In this document: positions 23,559 to 35,694 of the stretch, piece after piece
How positions within the stretch are numbered: the stretch's first letter is position 1
How the letters are laid out: every line of letters starts with the position of its first letter
Assembly (NCBI GenBank): GCA_036936605.1
Contig: JAUPFV010000004.1
Span: 124,435,706-124,499,705, forward strand
Source of the DNA: Limnanthes douglasii subsp. nivea
Taxonomy: Eukaryota; Streptophyta; Magnoliopsida; Brassicales; Limnanthaceae
Length of the DNA stretch: 64,000 nucleotides
Reading direction: 5' to 3'
Made by a program: the position numbers and the translations under genes
Notes under the pieces: model-generated
The model's input: the letters and a program-made list of their open reading frames with translations, nothing else
Told to the model about the DNA's origin: nothing
Databases searched by the model: none

Positions 23559-26500
23559 ATATATAAACAAGTCTTTTTTCCACTCAAAAATCCCAAAATC
23601 AAAGAACGACAAAGCTGACCAAAACCAAATCAGACCAAAACTTTCTTTTTGTCATTAAAACCAGTGTTTGATTTTTAAAAACTGAAGTAATTCGGTTCAG
23701 GTTAAATATCTTCATAGAAACCGACCAAATCTCACCCCCTAAATATCACCATTAAAGCAGAAAATAAACAAATCTGTAGAATTCTATACAAGGTTCCTGA
23801 TCAGAGAATCTAGCTCCTAGATGAGGTCAAGACAGCACCTGCCACCTACACCTATCTTGATAATAACAAAGTGTCTCTATGTACAGCAAAAGAGTGGAAA
23901 TTTGATAATAATACTATTACATGGATTTACTACTGTTGATTCTAAATGGCCATAGTTATATCAGATTGAAAAATGACTAGTATTTACCTGATCAATGGAA
24001 CCCCTCATTCTGTCCTCGTAAATCATTCTTGACGCTATCTTCTCTGCCTGTAAAAACAATTCAGCTAATTGTTTAACGATTTTTGGGAAAAATTATACTC
24101 CAAACGACACCTCAGTTTGTCCACGTAAGGATTTGTGCTGGTTAAAAAGCAGAGATTCCATTACAACAGTGAGGGAATTAGCTAAGACCATTAAAAAAAA
24201 GTCTAAATTTGTCCCAGAAGAAACCTTGGCACTACAACCGTACAATATTAACACAAATAGGAAAATAATAGAGGTCGCTCGGTTAAAAAGCAAGAATTCC
24301 ATTACAACAATGGGAGAATTCGCTAAGAACATCAAGAAAAACTTTAAGTAGGCACCCCTAAATTTCAAATCATAAAAACGGACTGTTCAATCAAACTATA
24401 TTAAACATGTGTGCAATGAAAAAAACTGTACCTTCTGAGGATCAATGCCGAGTAAAGTGCCAAGCTCTTCAAAGCTATGTCAATGAAACAAGATCAAAAT
24501 TAGTATCCCAGATCATGATCAGAAAAAAAAAATGTAATATATAATAACAGCATTATACCACTGACCTTATATTGGTATAAAGTTTGCTTGCACTCAAAAG
24601 ATTATGCTCTATCATGGAACGATCAAGAACAGTAACATTGTCGGGCAATAGCGCTTTCTGTTCAAAATAGAAAGGTAAAGCACATTCAAGGCTAGGCCAC
24701 GAAGGTGAAACTAGTCAATGCTGCATAGGAATTAACCAGTAAACACTTCTATACCTGATGTGGTTTAAGCTCTTCAGCAAAAGCATCTATTTCTGGTTTT
24801 CTCAAAATTCGCTCGAGATAGACCTGAAATTCATTGACGGCCGAAGGTATGAAAATTATAACAAAATGCATGCACGATTGTTACAAGCCTGTTTTTTCAA
24901 GAAAAGCTGATGTAAGAGAGAGTAAACCTTTTGCAATATTGGATATATTTTCAGCTTTGAGCATCGTTCATCCTGAAACCATATTTGGAGCCATCAGCAC
25001 ATCATTAGAACTAAAGATTTAAGGAAAAATATTAATCAAAGGTATCCTCAAGCAAACATTGGTATTCACCTTGTACAAAGTAGCAAGAACACGAGAGCGT
25101 TGTGGACCAGCACCAGCCAGAATGGTACATGTCACAGCAGCCGACAGAGCTTCCTCCAGTGAATCCTCATTGATTACTCTGTAACGTTGAATATAGAAAC
25201 ATTTATAAAATGTATTGTAATACATCACATTGCTAGAAGGAAGGGTCTAAAAAGCCTGTCAAATAATTTCTATGAATGGAGGGGAGAAAAAGTGGCAAAG
25301 AAAAATTAGGAGTTCAAGATCATGTGAGTATAGGAGGAAGTTAGGTTATTTAGAACAATAACAAGTTCTGTAGAAATAGTAGCTGAATTCGCCAAACAAT
25401 TAAGAATCAGGCAGCTGAAACCAACATCACACACAGGAAAAGGCAATTCTCTTTTACAGGATGCAAGTGAAGGATTAACAAGAACCAACAGCCTCCGATA
25501 ACAAGAAATCATTTAAAGATATTCAAGGATATCTAATGAATTAAAACGGACGAATGCACTCTAGTTTACTTCATTTCAGAATTCTGATTTATGGTATGCT
25601 TTATTACCTCATTTAATTTTTTTGATATCTTCTATTTATTTTTATCAAAATATAAGATAGACCAGCAATGTCAAGCATATGTCATATGAGTAGTTTCATT
25701 GAATAATTGAAAAGGACAAGTTGAAGTTTATCCTGGAAATAAAGTAGGACAAAGTTATATTACTAACCACATCCCTAAAAATAACTACTGAAGGCGTGTA
25801 GTCTCAAACATGAAATGACATAGAAACTATTTAGTACACACCAATTTCTATATAAACAAAAGCTCTTTTATCAAATTTAAAAAGAAAGCATATATGTTAA
25901 GATACGTACTCATCCCCCACTTGTCGTTTTTCGATTTGGGATATATCATAATATCGTAATGCTGCTTCCAAAAACTTCCGTTTTAAATCCAAAATTTGTG
26001 CATAACAGATCTGACAAGATAAAATAATGAAGGAATAGAATTAACACATATATAGCCTTTTGGAAAATAATGGGAACATTATTACATATGATTGGACGAA
26101 GTCAAACCTTGTACTTTAAATTTAAGACTTCATTCTGACTGTTGCTGACCAAGAAAGAAGCTTTGTTGATAAAAGCTTCAGCGTTCACAGCATCATCGTC
26201 CTACAAATTTGTGAAAAGACAAATGAGGTGGTAGACAATATAACATGGAGACAAAAAACAGAATACGGAACAAACTACAAAGATAAGAAGAGTACATGCC
26301 CCAATGGAACAGGATTCACATCCTCAATCTAATTTCCCAGTATAAACAAAATCGAGAAAATACTTGCTAGCAGGCATACGCGAAGCAACTGTCGAACGAT
26401 AGTCAGTACTATATTAATGGCCAAATGCTACAGCTCTTACCATAAAACAACTATAAGTCCAAAAATGACGCAATAGATCATAGATACCTACTGAGTCCTG

Positions 26501-27799
26501 ATTAAAATACAACATAATTTACAGGTCCAGTACTTGTGCACTAATTGTGCTACCAAATGAGAGATAAGATCTACTAAATACTAGCACTGGGACAACACAA
26601 ATGTACTACCTCAAGATACAAGCAAGCAATTTGGATACATTTTGACAGCCTGAATGCATCATCCATGACCCTGTAGATGTAATACAAGAGGTGCATAGAG
26701 TGTCACTGTCACGTAAAAGAAGCGGTAGTAGACTCACTGGCATGAGCAAAACAGAAAAGAGTCTTACTCTCAGACCTCATTGCAGAATCTAGATCGATGC
26801 CACTGAGCATTTGAGCAGCTCTTGACCATTGCTGTTCAGATTCATACAGCTCTGCAAGTTTTTCTCTTATAATCAATGCCTACAACACAAAAAAATGCTT
26901 TAAAAAGGTTTTTCAATCTCAAATTAAAGTTAAGACATACGGCGTATTTATAGTTTAGTCACAGTGAAGCTAGATTCTAGTAATATAGTAAATTAATATG
27001 CCAATCTCATAGGAGTACAACGTGATTTGGAAAAAGATAATGAATACTATCTTTCAAATACTCCGCATGTAAGTTAAGTATGGTTACCAAAGTTATAGAA
27101 GGAGACATATAAGCGCGTGTAAACCAAAGACAAAGAAAAAGATCCTTTGCAAATTCTGAATTCTTTCTATTAGTTTCGTTTACAAAAAAAAAAATGTTTA
27201 ATGTGCTACTAACAACCCGTAAATGTTGCACGAAGTAAATTAATACTACCATTTAAAACATAAGCAGACACTAGCAAACGTTGACTTATAGACGTAGCTG
27301 ATTCAAATCACCAACTCAATCGCCCAAACTAAGTACTTAGCATATACAGATCAAAAGCTAGTGATAGTGACAAATATCTTCAAAAGTATCAGGACCATCA
27401 AAATACAAACCTGTTCTTCAAATGACACGACTCGCGGTTGTATCTGAGCTAGCGTATAATGGGCAATCTCCTTTTGTGTTTCTGCTTCCAATCTTCCCAG
27501 CTCTTGGGCAAAATTCTGCAAAAGCTGCCTCGACACGACCAACGGAACGTCATCGGACAATACTGGTAAACAAAAACAAATCAATTCTAGGTATTCACAC
27601 GATCGACAAAAACCCAAAGAAAACCTAAATCCCACAAAATGAAAAAGGAAAAGGAGTAAGAAATAGTACTGTGATCAATGAATTTCTTGGCTTGAACAAC
27701 ATCGTTCGACGAAAGCACGGAGGCGAGGACGTGCTTGTACTGTTCGATCTTTTGTCTCTGGTCTGCGATCGCAGAGGCACTGGCCAATGCGGTCTCCAT
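22817..27799 (-). CDS. CSN4: COP9 signalosome complex subunit 4
   Basis: Subunit of the COP9 signalosome, the nuclear-enriched complex that removes NEDD8 from cullins and so controls cullin-RING ubiquitin ligases; in plants its loss gives the constitutive photomorphogenic (cop8) phenotype. I placed 14 exons: 27670-27799, 27411-27562, 26776-26879, 26610-26670, 26108-26200, 25910-26010, 25070-25178, 24928-24972, 24755-24823, 24566-24657, 24432-24474, 23988-24047, 22980-23039, 22817-22891. All introns are GT-AG and the sum is 1194 bases, 397 codons plus TAA, the same length as I recall for the Arabidopsis protein. Conserved blocks include [15 protein letters not shown] (N-terminus), [34 protein letters not shown] (residues about 221-239), [16 protein letters not shown] and [12 protein letters not shown] at the end. 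The C-terminal part holds the PCI domain that assembles the complex. No break was seen. Start chosen by homology; no ATG lies closer upstream in frame that would fit better. Confidence 0.97.
23523..23556. repeat. (TA)n microsatellite in CSN4 intron 12
   Basis: An uninterrupted TA run of about 34 bases in the 948-base intron between exons 12 and 13. Likely length-variable between individuals. Confidence 0.9.
24140..24355. repeat. 75 bp direct repeat in CSN4 intron 11
   Basis: The block 24140-24215 (GGTTAAAAAGC through to GTCC) recurs in diverged form at 24281-24355. Both contain TCCATTACAACA and GCTAAGA. The intron is otherwise ordinary, so this is probably a small transposon relic or a local duplication. 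Confidence 0.75.
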
Positions 27800-27852
27800 T
27801 GGATTACGAGCTTAAACCTCTTCGTCCCTCGCTCTGGTTTGTTTCCTGATCG

Positions 27853-27868
27853 AAACCCTAAACCCTAA
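27853..27868 (+). promoter_or_regulatory. double telo-box upstream of CSN4
   Basis: AAACCCTAAACCCTAA, 54 bases upstream of the CSN4 ATG and so in the 5' leader or core promoter. Telo-boxes are frequent near the start of plant housekeeping genes and can be bound by telomere-repeat-binding factors that recruit Polycomb proteins. Confidence 0.75.
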
Positions 27869-27987
27869 ATTTGGACACCAAATGATTCGATTTTTAGTTC
27901 ACTGGATAGTGATGCGATTGATTGATTGACGTTGTGTATATGGGTACATGGTGATATGAGTCGCTCAATCAGTTATAACCGTGATAT

Positions 27988-28016
27988 TGGGCTTCATTGG
28001 ACCGGTTTAAGGCCCA
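27988..28016. promoter_or_regulatory. pair of TGGGCY (site II) motifs
   Basis: TGGGCT at 27988-27993 on the plus strand and GGCCCA (TGGGCC on the minus strand) at 28011-28016. Site II motifs are TCP-factor targets and often occur with telo-boxes in plant genes expressed in dividing cells. They lie about 190-215 bases upstream of the CSN4 ATG. Confidence 0.6.
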
Positions 28017-28640
28017 TGTTTAAATGACAAACGTAAAAAAAACTCAAAATTTAAAAGAAAAGTAAGGATACCCGTACTAAAACAATAAAATAAAAATTAC
28101 TATTTGAACAAAAATATTACCGACACGCTCTCGCGTCAAAATTTAATAATTAAACATAAGTATCATAAATAAATAAATAAAATGTCTTATTTCTTATTTC
28201 TCTCTTTATCAAATTTATTAACATTTAAAATTTGGTTCTTCCACAAATTTACGCCAACAAAACATGGATACTAATTTTATTTTCCTTAAATTAAGTACAT
28301 TGTATATTCAAATTCACAACACCATATACCTTTAAGACACATTTATTATTTGATTTAGGATTTCTATTTTCAAACAAAATTAAATATGCAAAATTTCGAA
28401 TAGATTTAAGTTTTCTTTATTATTATTATTTACTTTTTATTGTTGTTAGGAAATGAACATAAAAAGTTCATTTATAAAAAAAAATTGATTTGTTTTTTTT
28501 ATAGGTTTCAAAGTAGATGGTTATTGTTCAGATTTAGAAATAGGTATCGGATCTCGTATATAAGCAATTTGGTTATCGAGTCGGATGGATCACGTAAAAA
28601 TATTTCATCTTTGATTATATTTCTTATATAAGCAATTATA
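28017..28640. other. AT-rich intergenic DNA upstream of CSN4
   Basis: Simple AT-rich sequence with A and T runs. No gene or recognisable element is supported. Confidence 0.6.
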
Positions 28641-28642
28641 TT

Positions 28643-28785
28643 GGATTTCACAATTGAAATTATACCACATATCACAAATATAGCTATCTCAACTTTCACA
28701 AATGCAGTTATCTCAACTTTCGCAATTGAAATTATACTAGGTTTCTCAAATCCAATTATACCAAGACTTTGACAAATAGTATCGA
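28643..28785 (-). repeat. 24 bp tandem array, inverted arm (about 6 units)
   Basis: Units of 23-24 bases: 28643-28666, 28667-28689, 28690-28713, 28714-28737, 28738-28761 and a weak sixth to 28785. They follow a pattern like xxxTTTCxCAAATxxAxTTATAxC. This is the reverse complement of the unit in the array at 28941-29204, so the two arrays face each other across about 155 bases. Confidence 0.75.
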
Positions 28786-28940
28786 GAAATATACCAAGGT
28801 TCTTACGAATTCATTCAAATTTTCTCTTTAAGTAATATATGTATTAGGTTTCAAATTCATTGCTAATAGTGTTGTAGTTTAGATGATAAAATGTCAAGAT
28901 CAAATATCTGCATTTTCAAAAAAAAAAAAAAGTTACGAAA

Positions 28941-29204
28941 CTTACTATAATTTTAATTCAAAATCTTGTATAATTTCAAGTGCAAAACCTAATATAATGG
29001 CATTTGCAAAGCCTTTATAATTTTATTTGTGAAAGGAGATATAATTTCAATTACGAAATATGATATAATTACATTTGCACAACTTGATATAATTACATTT
29101 ACAAAACTTGATATAGTTTTAGTTGTGAAACATAATATAATTACATTTGTGAAATTTGGTATAATTGGATTTATGAAATCTAGTGTAATTGAGTTGCGGA
29201 ACAT
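28941..29204 (+). repeat. 24 bp tandem array, 11 units in exact register
   Basis: Eleven successive 24-base units run without a single insertion or deletion from 28941 to 29204. A typical unit is TGATATAATTACATTTGCAC followed by AACT. Because 24 is a multiple of 3, both strands stay open: the plus strand reads an eight-residue repeat (DIISITKY, DIITFAQL, DIITFTKL). I take the open frames as a by-product of the period, not as a gene. Confidence 0.9.
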
Positions 29205-29379
29205 GTTGTATATGATGATGGAATAGTATAATGTCGGTAATAATGGAAGAATTTGCCAATATATGATGAATTCTTTCATATTCTTCCACATACCCCTAAT
29301 AACTTCTCAACTTCAGTTATACAATATCTTAGAATGACGACGACAACAACAAAAATAATAACCTCACACTTTTTTCGTC

Positions 29380-31300
29380 CATGGAGCCCAAAAAAAGACC
29401 ATGCTAACAGATGATGGGGATTTCTTTGACATTAGATCCTCATTGGCCCCAAATATTGTATATGGTTAATTATCGCTGAAGTTTGATAATAAAGGGATGG
29501 AAAAAAATACCACAAACATCGCATAGAACGATTCAAAAGAGAGATGTAACGCTTTAGCGAGGATGAGAAGATGATATATATGACACTATGACTTTCAGGA
29601 GCATTACTTTAACTTGGCTTAATAACATCCCTCTCCCTCATTTGTATCAAGATCTTCAAAATGTTTCATACGACATTCAAAAACCAATACATGGGCTCCA
29701 AATTCATAAAAAAGAATGAAGATTACATCATTTACTATAAATAAAATCTGAATGAGAGTCTGAGAGATTACACCTTGAATTTTATAGAAATAAATAATAG
29801 CTTGCAAGATTGATATGATCTGGTAACAGTGCAGTATTCCGGCAAGAGGTCTCACCGTGATTTTTGACAAAACATATCATGAAGAATAAGGCACTTAACT
29901 TCGAAGATCTTTTGGCTCAGTTTGAAGGGCATATCAAGGTGCGTGAGATAGTAAGAGCTATGATGGATGAAGATTCCACTACTTAAAACTTTTATCAACA
30001 TTATCATTATATGACCATCAAATAAACTACATATTATGTCACATGTTAAATCTACACCAAATAACAGCTTGGCCATACATACTGGTGAATCTATGGCTAA
30101 ACCAAAACATTTCAATCGAGGACAATATTCAAGATGGAATCCTAAGAGAACCCGTAATGATAACTACAAAAATAGTAGAAAATAAGATCGTTTTAAGAGT
30201 CCATACACCGATATAACTAATAATTTAAAGGTTATTTATGAGAAAATGAAGGATGTGAAAAAATATTGATAACTAGAGAATATATTTGTTTTCAAAAAGC
30301 AAAGAAATAAAGGTAAATTATGAAAGTTTTATGATGGTATTGGGCATTAAACCAATTAAATTATAGAACTTGATAGATGATGGCAAACATTTACGATTTC
30401 TAAGCAGGAAAAATACGAACGAGTCGAGATAACATATGACATAAAATGAAACCTTTTGATATATAATGAAATTTAGTTGTAGATTGTTTCTAATAAACAT
30501 AAAATGTTAGATAATGATGTCATTGTTAAAAGGGAAAATGATAAGTACGATAATATTGATCCTAAAAGATAAACAACTGACATAATAGCATGCGAAGATT
30601 CGTTTTCATGAATCACCATGAACTTTAAGAAGCAGAATATTGATGACGTAGACGTGAAACATCAAGGCTAAACCTCACCACTCATATATATAAATCCTTA
30701 TCTAATGTTAGGATTCACATAAAATAACCAAAGGGGAATTTCAGCAACCTACCAAGATGTCGTACTCATAACCATCGAATTGGAAAAAGTAAAGGTAAAA
30801 AATAGTATTGATCAATACCATAAGCTAATCCCCCGTACTGTATAATAGCACTTATGAAAAAATAATATATTTGTTGGTGTTTATTTCATATTATAGGATT
30901 TTAACTTGGTTTAATGAAGCATACACTAATATTTTAATATATTTGAACTTGGAGTGGTCCTCGACAAATAATAGTTCAATAAAATGTTTGAGTACTTGTC
31001 CATGGGTATGGATGCACCTTCTTCATATAATGTCATATTAGGGAGATCATGGATGGGTCACATGTATATTATAGTTTATACACTATAATAATGCCTTAGA
31101 TACCGGATCAACAAAAAAAGTGGTCGTTATCATAGGAAACCATAAAAAATCAAGAAAATATTATACAACTTTATTATCTCTCAAGAAATACCAATCAGCG
31201 GGGAACCTGGTTTTCCAATATGATATGGATAACCTTAAAAATCTCCTCATTCTGATAGAGCATGAGGAAGAAATATAAAACACGGGAGGCAAAATCCTCT
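29380..31300 (+). pseudogene. Ty3/gypsy (Tat type) gag-protease remnant
   Basis: The plus strand, read across frames, shows gag motifs: WLNNI near 29610, NESLRDYTLNF near 29750-29785, LLAQFEGHIKVREIVRAMMDED at 29906-29975, then a basic region (FNRGQYSRWNPKRTRN) and FYDGIGH near 30330, the remains of the Tat gag knuckle (CxFHxDxGH). The protease tail follows with MDAPSSYNVILGRSWMGHMY near 31005-31065. RT and the rest are absent; the sequence fades into AT-rich DNA after 31300. Stops are frequent. Confidence 0.75.
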
Positions 31301-33968
31301 AACTCTAGCTAATTTCCACCCTTTCCAAATGTGGTTTATATATTATGTATGGTGTTACCTAAAGGGATATTGATTGAAGCATATTCTTATTTTTTTCAGT
31401 CACAACCTTTTCCTAAATTGTACAAGCTTCTTTCGTATTTATAGATTTATATGATGACATCTATACATATGGATATGATCTATAGTGTATAATGAAGTAT
31501 CACACGAGTGTGTATACAGAAATCCTAATTTATCAAATATGTCACGTTATGATCTTCTACATCATAGGTCTGCATGTTCTGTTACCTAGCTTATGTTCTT
31601 CATATAACATTTAGACTAAATAACTCGTTTAAAGTATATTGATATTTCCATATATTAATATCTTCAACATATTTATATTGGGGATAACATAGAAGATATC
31701 TTTATTTATTTCTGAGGAATGTTTAGAATTACGTTGCTTAACTTACAATTCTTCTCGGACCATTAAATGAAACGTGAAATAACTTGTCATCCTCTTTGTG
31801 AAACAATGAGCGTTTTTGCTTATGTCATTGCTTGAAATAATTTGTCTTCTCCATTTTACTATATTTATAAACTCAATAATTTTATGAGAAGAACCACTAA
31901 ACTCAATCACTTGCTTCTGTCACTCTTCAATTTGTTATTGAGGTCTATGTTGTAGAGGTACTCAAATTGGATTAGTGATTGATTGCTAAGTTTTGTCATA
32001 AACTTAATTAATTACGTCTAATTACGTAAATCAATAGTTCAAACCACACTCAAATGTATGGTTTTCCCCATTTTTATAGGAACTTGTGTACCAAAAACAA
32101 TCGAATCTCTAATTATAACCCTTTTAGAGTATGAAATATATTATTTTCACCTTTCTCACATTATATGAGACAAATTTATGCAATTTAATTATGATCATAT
32201 TTTATAATTACAATTCTACCATACATGTCTTTTCCATTTTGTCAAAAATATATTTTACGTTATAAACGCTTATAACCTCCACAGTCTGCCTTGTTGATTC
32301 TTTGGCATTACACATTTACTATAATGGTGTTGTTTATAGATCAAATTATTTTATGGATTGGATTTCACTTGATTGTTTACGACTCCATTTTATGTGTTCT
32401 AGTTAGAAGTTTTATATAAATATATCGTTATGTTATTACGTATTTTGGTTTAAGTTCTCTTAATTTTAAGAGATGGATTCAAATTACACATTTGAAATGT
32501 AATGATTCTACGTTTGTATTTTATTTTATATCCCAAAATGGGTTTTATTCTTTAACCTTTTTCGGGAAGTAGATGGTTATTGATAATACACCATAGAAGA
32601 GTTTGGCCCAATATGTTTTTTGTACTAATTGACCGTGATTCAACACTAAAGTGTATTCATTTTTCAATAATAACCAAATATTTTTGTTTGTAAATCCGCA
32701 TATATGATTCAATATTTAAATATATTTTCCTCCTTATGATTTATAGTCTCGATAAGAATTATAGTTCTTATCGTTCATATGTTATAATATGAATATATCG
32801 CATCAATTCGTTATGTATAGATAAGATTTCATTGATACAAAACCAATTTCAATGGACTTATTGGAGGGTGCGATCTCATTAGCATGCATCGGTTATGAAA
32901 TTAAACCTATAAATTTTCTAATTATGACTTGGTCTTTGTAACCATTCATCCATGAATGTTTAGTGGTGATCATCGTACATGATGAATAACCTAATTATAA
33001 TTGAAATGAAATATGTATGATAAATCAATATAATTGAGGATGAATGAGTGAGAGGGCATCAATTCAAATCAAAGATGTTTGAATTGAGATGGATATTAAG
33101 AGAGATCAATGATTTTATTATTTTTAGATTTATGGGTTCAATTCAATTCAGTGGTATCTTTCATTCACATTTTTTCTACCAATAACATTTTATTAAACTA
33201 TAAGACCCTCGAATTTTGAGTATCCCAGTTTCAATCAATTCATATGGTTCGAAAAACAATCAATGTTTCACGAGCAATGGTGTACTACTATTTGGAGTAT
33301 CAACCTTACATATTGTATTAATAATCTAAATATGGTTGTAGGAAAGAGATATTTATTTGACATTACTTTTTCCTATACATATGAATTTCATTAGACCTCG
33401 AAATACTACACTAGAAATACGTTTTGGGTCTTCGAGTATCAATAGGGATTTTATTGTAAGATATCTAATGAAATGATAAAAAGGATATTTATCATTAATT
33501 TTATATTACTTATATACTCACTTAATTGCTAGGTTTAATTAATTATGAATAAAATATTTTTACTTGATTATTTTTTATTTATTAGTGAGTGAGAGTAAAA
33601 ATGAGCTAAAATTATAAATAAAAACTACAATTAAAGAAGATAATTAAAACAAAAACAAACTTAAGGATAAATATATAAAAAATAAAGAGAAGAAAAAGTA
33701 AAAATGTGAAAAATGTGAAAAATGAATTAAAATTTAATAAGAAATTAATAGCTCTCGAATAATTTATAAGTTCTTATTATTCAATTTAAAAGAGTAAAAT
33801 AGTTCTTATATTATATTTGATATAGATTGTGATTTTATTCACGTGAAGCTGAGTTTTATTTGTAGGATATAAGGGTTAAAAAAAGCAATATGTTTTCATA
33901 CGAATAAAACTCTTACCCATAAAAAACAAGATATTCATACAAGAGAGAGTACACCAAACACACGAACA
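31301..33968. other. gene-free AT-rich stretch
   Basis: No open frame of note and no family motif seen on either strand. Probably old transposon debris and intergenic sequence. Confidence 0.5.
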
Positions 33969-33977
33969 TAATATTTT

Positions 33978-34976
33978 GGGAAAAGTACCAATCAGTACCT
34001 TTTCAAGTATGATATTCCGTTTCAATACCCCAATACTAGATACTACAAAAATCCAATTTTGGACAAAAATAACTCTGAGGGTATATCGCGGTATGTTTAA
34101 AATTGTACGTCGTAAATCGCGTGACCAATTTTACACATAAATCTCATGACCTATTTTACACATAAATCTCATGTTCATCGTTTTGGATTTGCACTAAAAT
34201 CGCATGATCGTGTTTTTAGAACTTTAGGTATAGGATGCGATTTTTACACATAAATCTCATGATTTGTTACACATAAATCTTATGATCTGTTATACACAAA
34301 TCGCATGATCTGTTTTTACACATAAATCTCATGACCTATTTTACACATAAATCTCATGTTCATCATTTTGGATTTGCACTAAAATCGCATGATCGTGTTT
34401 TTAGAACTATAGGATGCGATTTTTACACATAAATCTCATGACCTGTTACACATAAATCCCATGATCTGTTACACATAAATCTCACGATCTATTACACATA
34501 AATCGCATAATCTGTTTTTACACATAAAACGACCTTCAATTCGTCTACGATCACCGGAGACTAGACGACAATGAAAGAGGCGGTTGTTGATGCTAAACAT
34601 AGGTTCTTCCTTTGAGAGAGTGGAAGCGGCAGTGAAGGAAGAAATGTGAGAGTTGGAGTGGAAATGTGAGAATTGAACGACGACGTTATGTTCCTGAAAG
34701 AGTTGGAATTGTCAATGGTGATAAGAGAGTTGGGGGTGGCAATGGTGATGGTGACTAAGGTTCACTGACCATGGATTTTCTGTTACAGACGAGGAATGTT
34801 CTTTCTCCTTCAAAACTCATTTCTTCAAATTTTGAGGGTACTTCAGGAATGAAAATATAAGCTGGGTACTAAAAAGGAATTAGTTTAGTGAGATGGATGT
34901 TTAGTAGGCATAGAAAATAGTTGGGGTACTAGATGATAATAAGTTTGGTGAGAAGGTATTTAGTGTGACATTTCCC
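33978..34976. mobile_element. Mutator-like non-autonomous element with 9 bp target duplication
   Basis: The perfect 9 bp flank TAATATTTT occurs at 33969-33977 and 34977-34985. The ends are GGGAAAAGTACC and, reversed, GGGAAATGTCAC, and similarity between the ends continues for about 30 bases (TACCTTTTCAAG against TACCTTCTCACC). A 9 bp duplication with GGG-starting inverted ends is the Mutator pattern. The interior has a tandem array (34130-34530) and then a GC-richer, purine-rich segment (34540-34790) that looks like captured or old coding DNA but has no readable domain. No transposase. Confidence 0.8.
34130..34530. repeat. nested tandem repeats: 23-25 bp units in a 185 bp duplication
   Basis: The unit ACACATAAATCTCATGA(C/T)CT is repeated about ten times. 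On top of that, a block of about 185 bases starting near 34130 recurs from about 34315; ATCTCATGACCTATTTTACA occurs at 34141 and 34326. It includes a longer spacer with TTTGGATTTGCACTAAAATC in both copies. Confidence 0.85.
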
Positions 34977-34985
34977 TAATATTTT

Positions 34986-35690
34986 TCATATTTTATCAGG
35001 TATTATATTTCTTTTTAGTTTTTTTATTAGGATTATCATGCTTAGTATTAGCTAAATTCTCGTGTTCAATGATCTTCAAACCTTTGCTTATATATTTGTT
35101 TCTAAATCAGACTTTTTGTTTTTATTTTTTTATTTACGTAATATAAATTGGTTATTGGTATAAATACTAATGCTATCAATTTTATACACGATTAATTGAA
35201 TGATATTAAATTTAGTTTGAGATCGAGAGGTTAAATATATTTCAAATCTATAATAATATCATTGGGTTGAATGAGTAGTACGCTACGACCATTACCTAAT
35301 GAAGTCTAAACTTGGTTCTTAAAGCAGGCGTAGGACTAGAGATATAACCAACCATACAATAAGGTTATATGTGTTAGATAGATAGATGATCACAATAGTC
35401 TCAAAGAGAAGTTGGCTTTGAAATAATCATGTTTAGTTTAAATTTACTAATTGTTAAATTTTGAATAAATCATATATTCATGTTCCAAATATCCTATAAC
35501 AATTTTCTACAACTTTAATTTAATTTTAATTGTTTTTTCTTTTGTTTAATCGTTTTTGTACATCAATTCTTGATCTTACGGATCCCAAATTGAATATTTA
35601 CTTTTTGTTTTTTTAATAACAACTTTTTTATAATTATATTTAAATTAAAAGAAAGATTTTTTTTTATGGTTCGATAAATCCCGAGCTAAA
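34986..35690. other. gene-free AT-rich stretch
   Basis: Nothing recognisable; the stretch ends where similarity to plastid ycf2 begins. Confidence 0.5.
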
Positions 35691-35694
35691 ATAC

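Noticed and set aside
28941..29226. A repeat-protein gene with octapeptide repeats
   Set aside because: The open frames on both strands follow automatically from the 24-base period; no start context, no flanking coding sequence and no splice structure.
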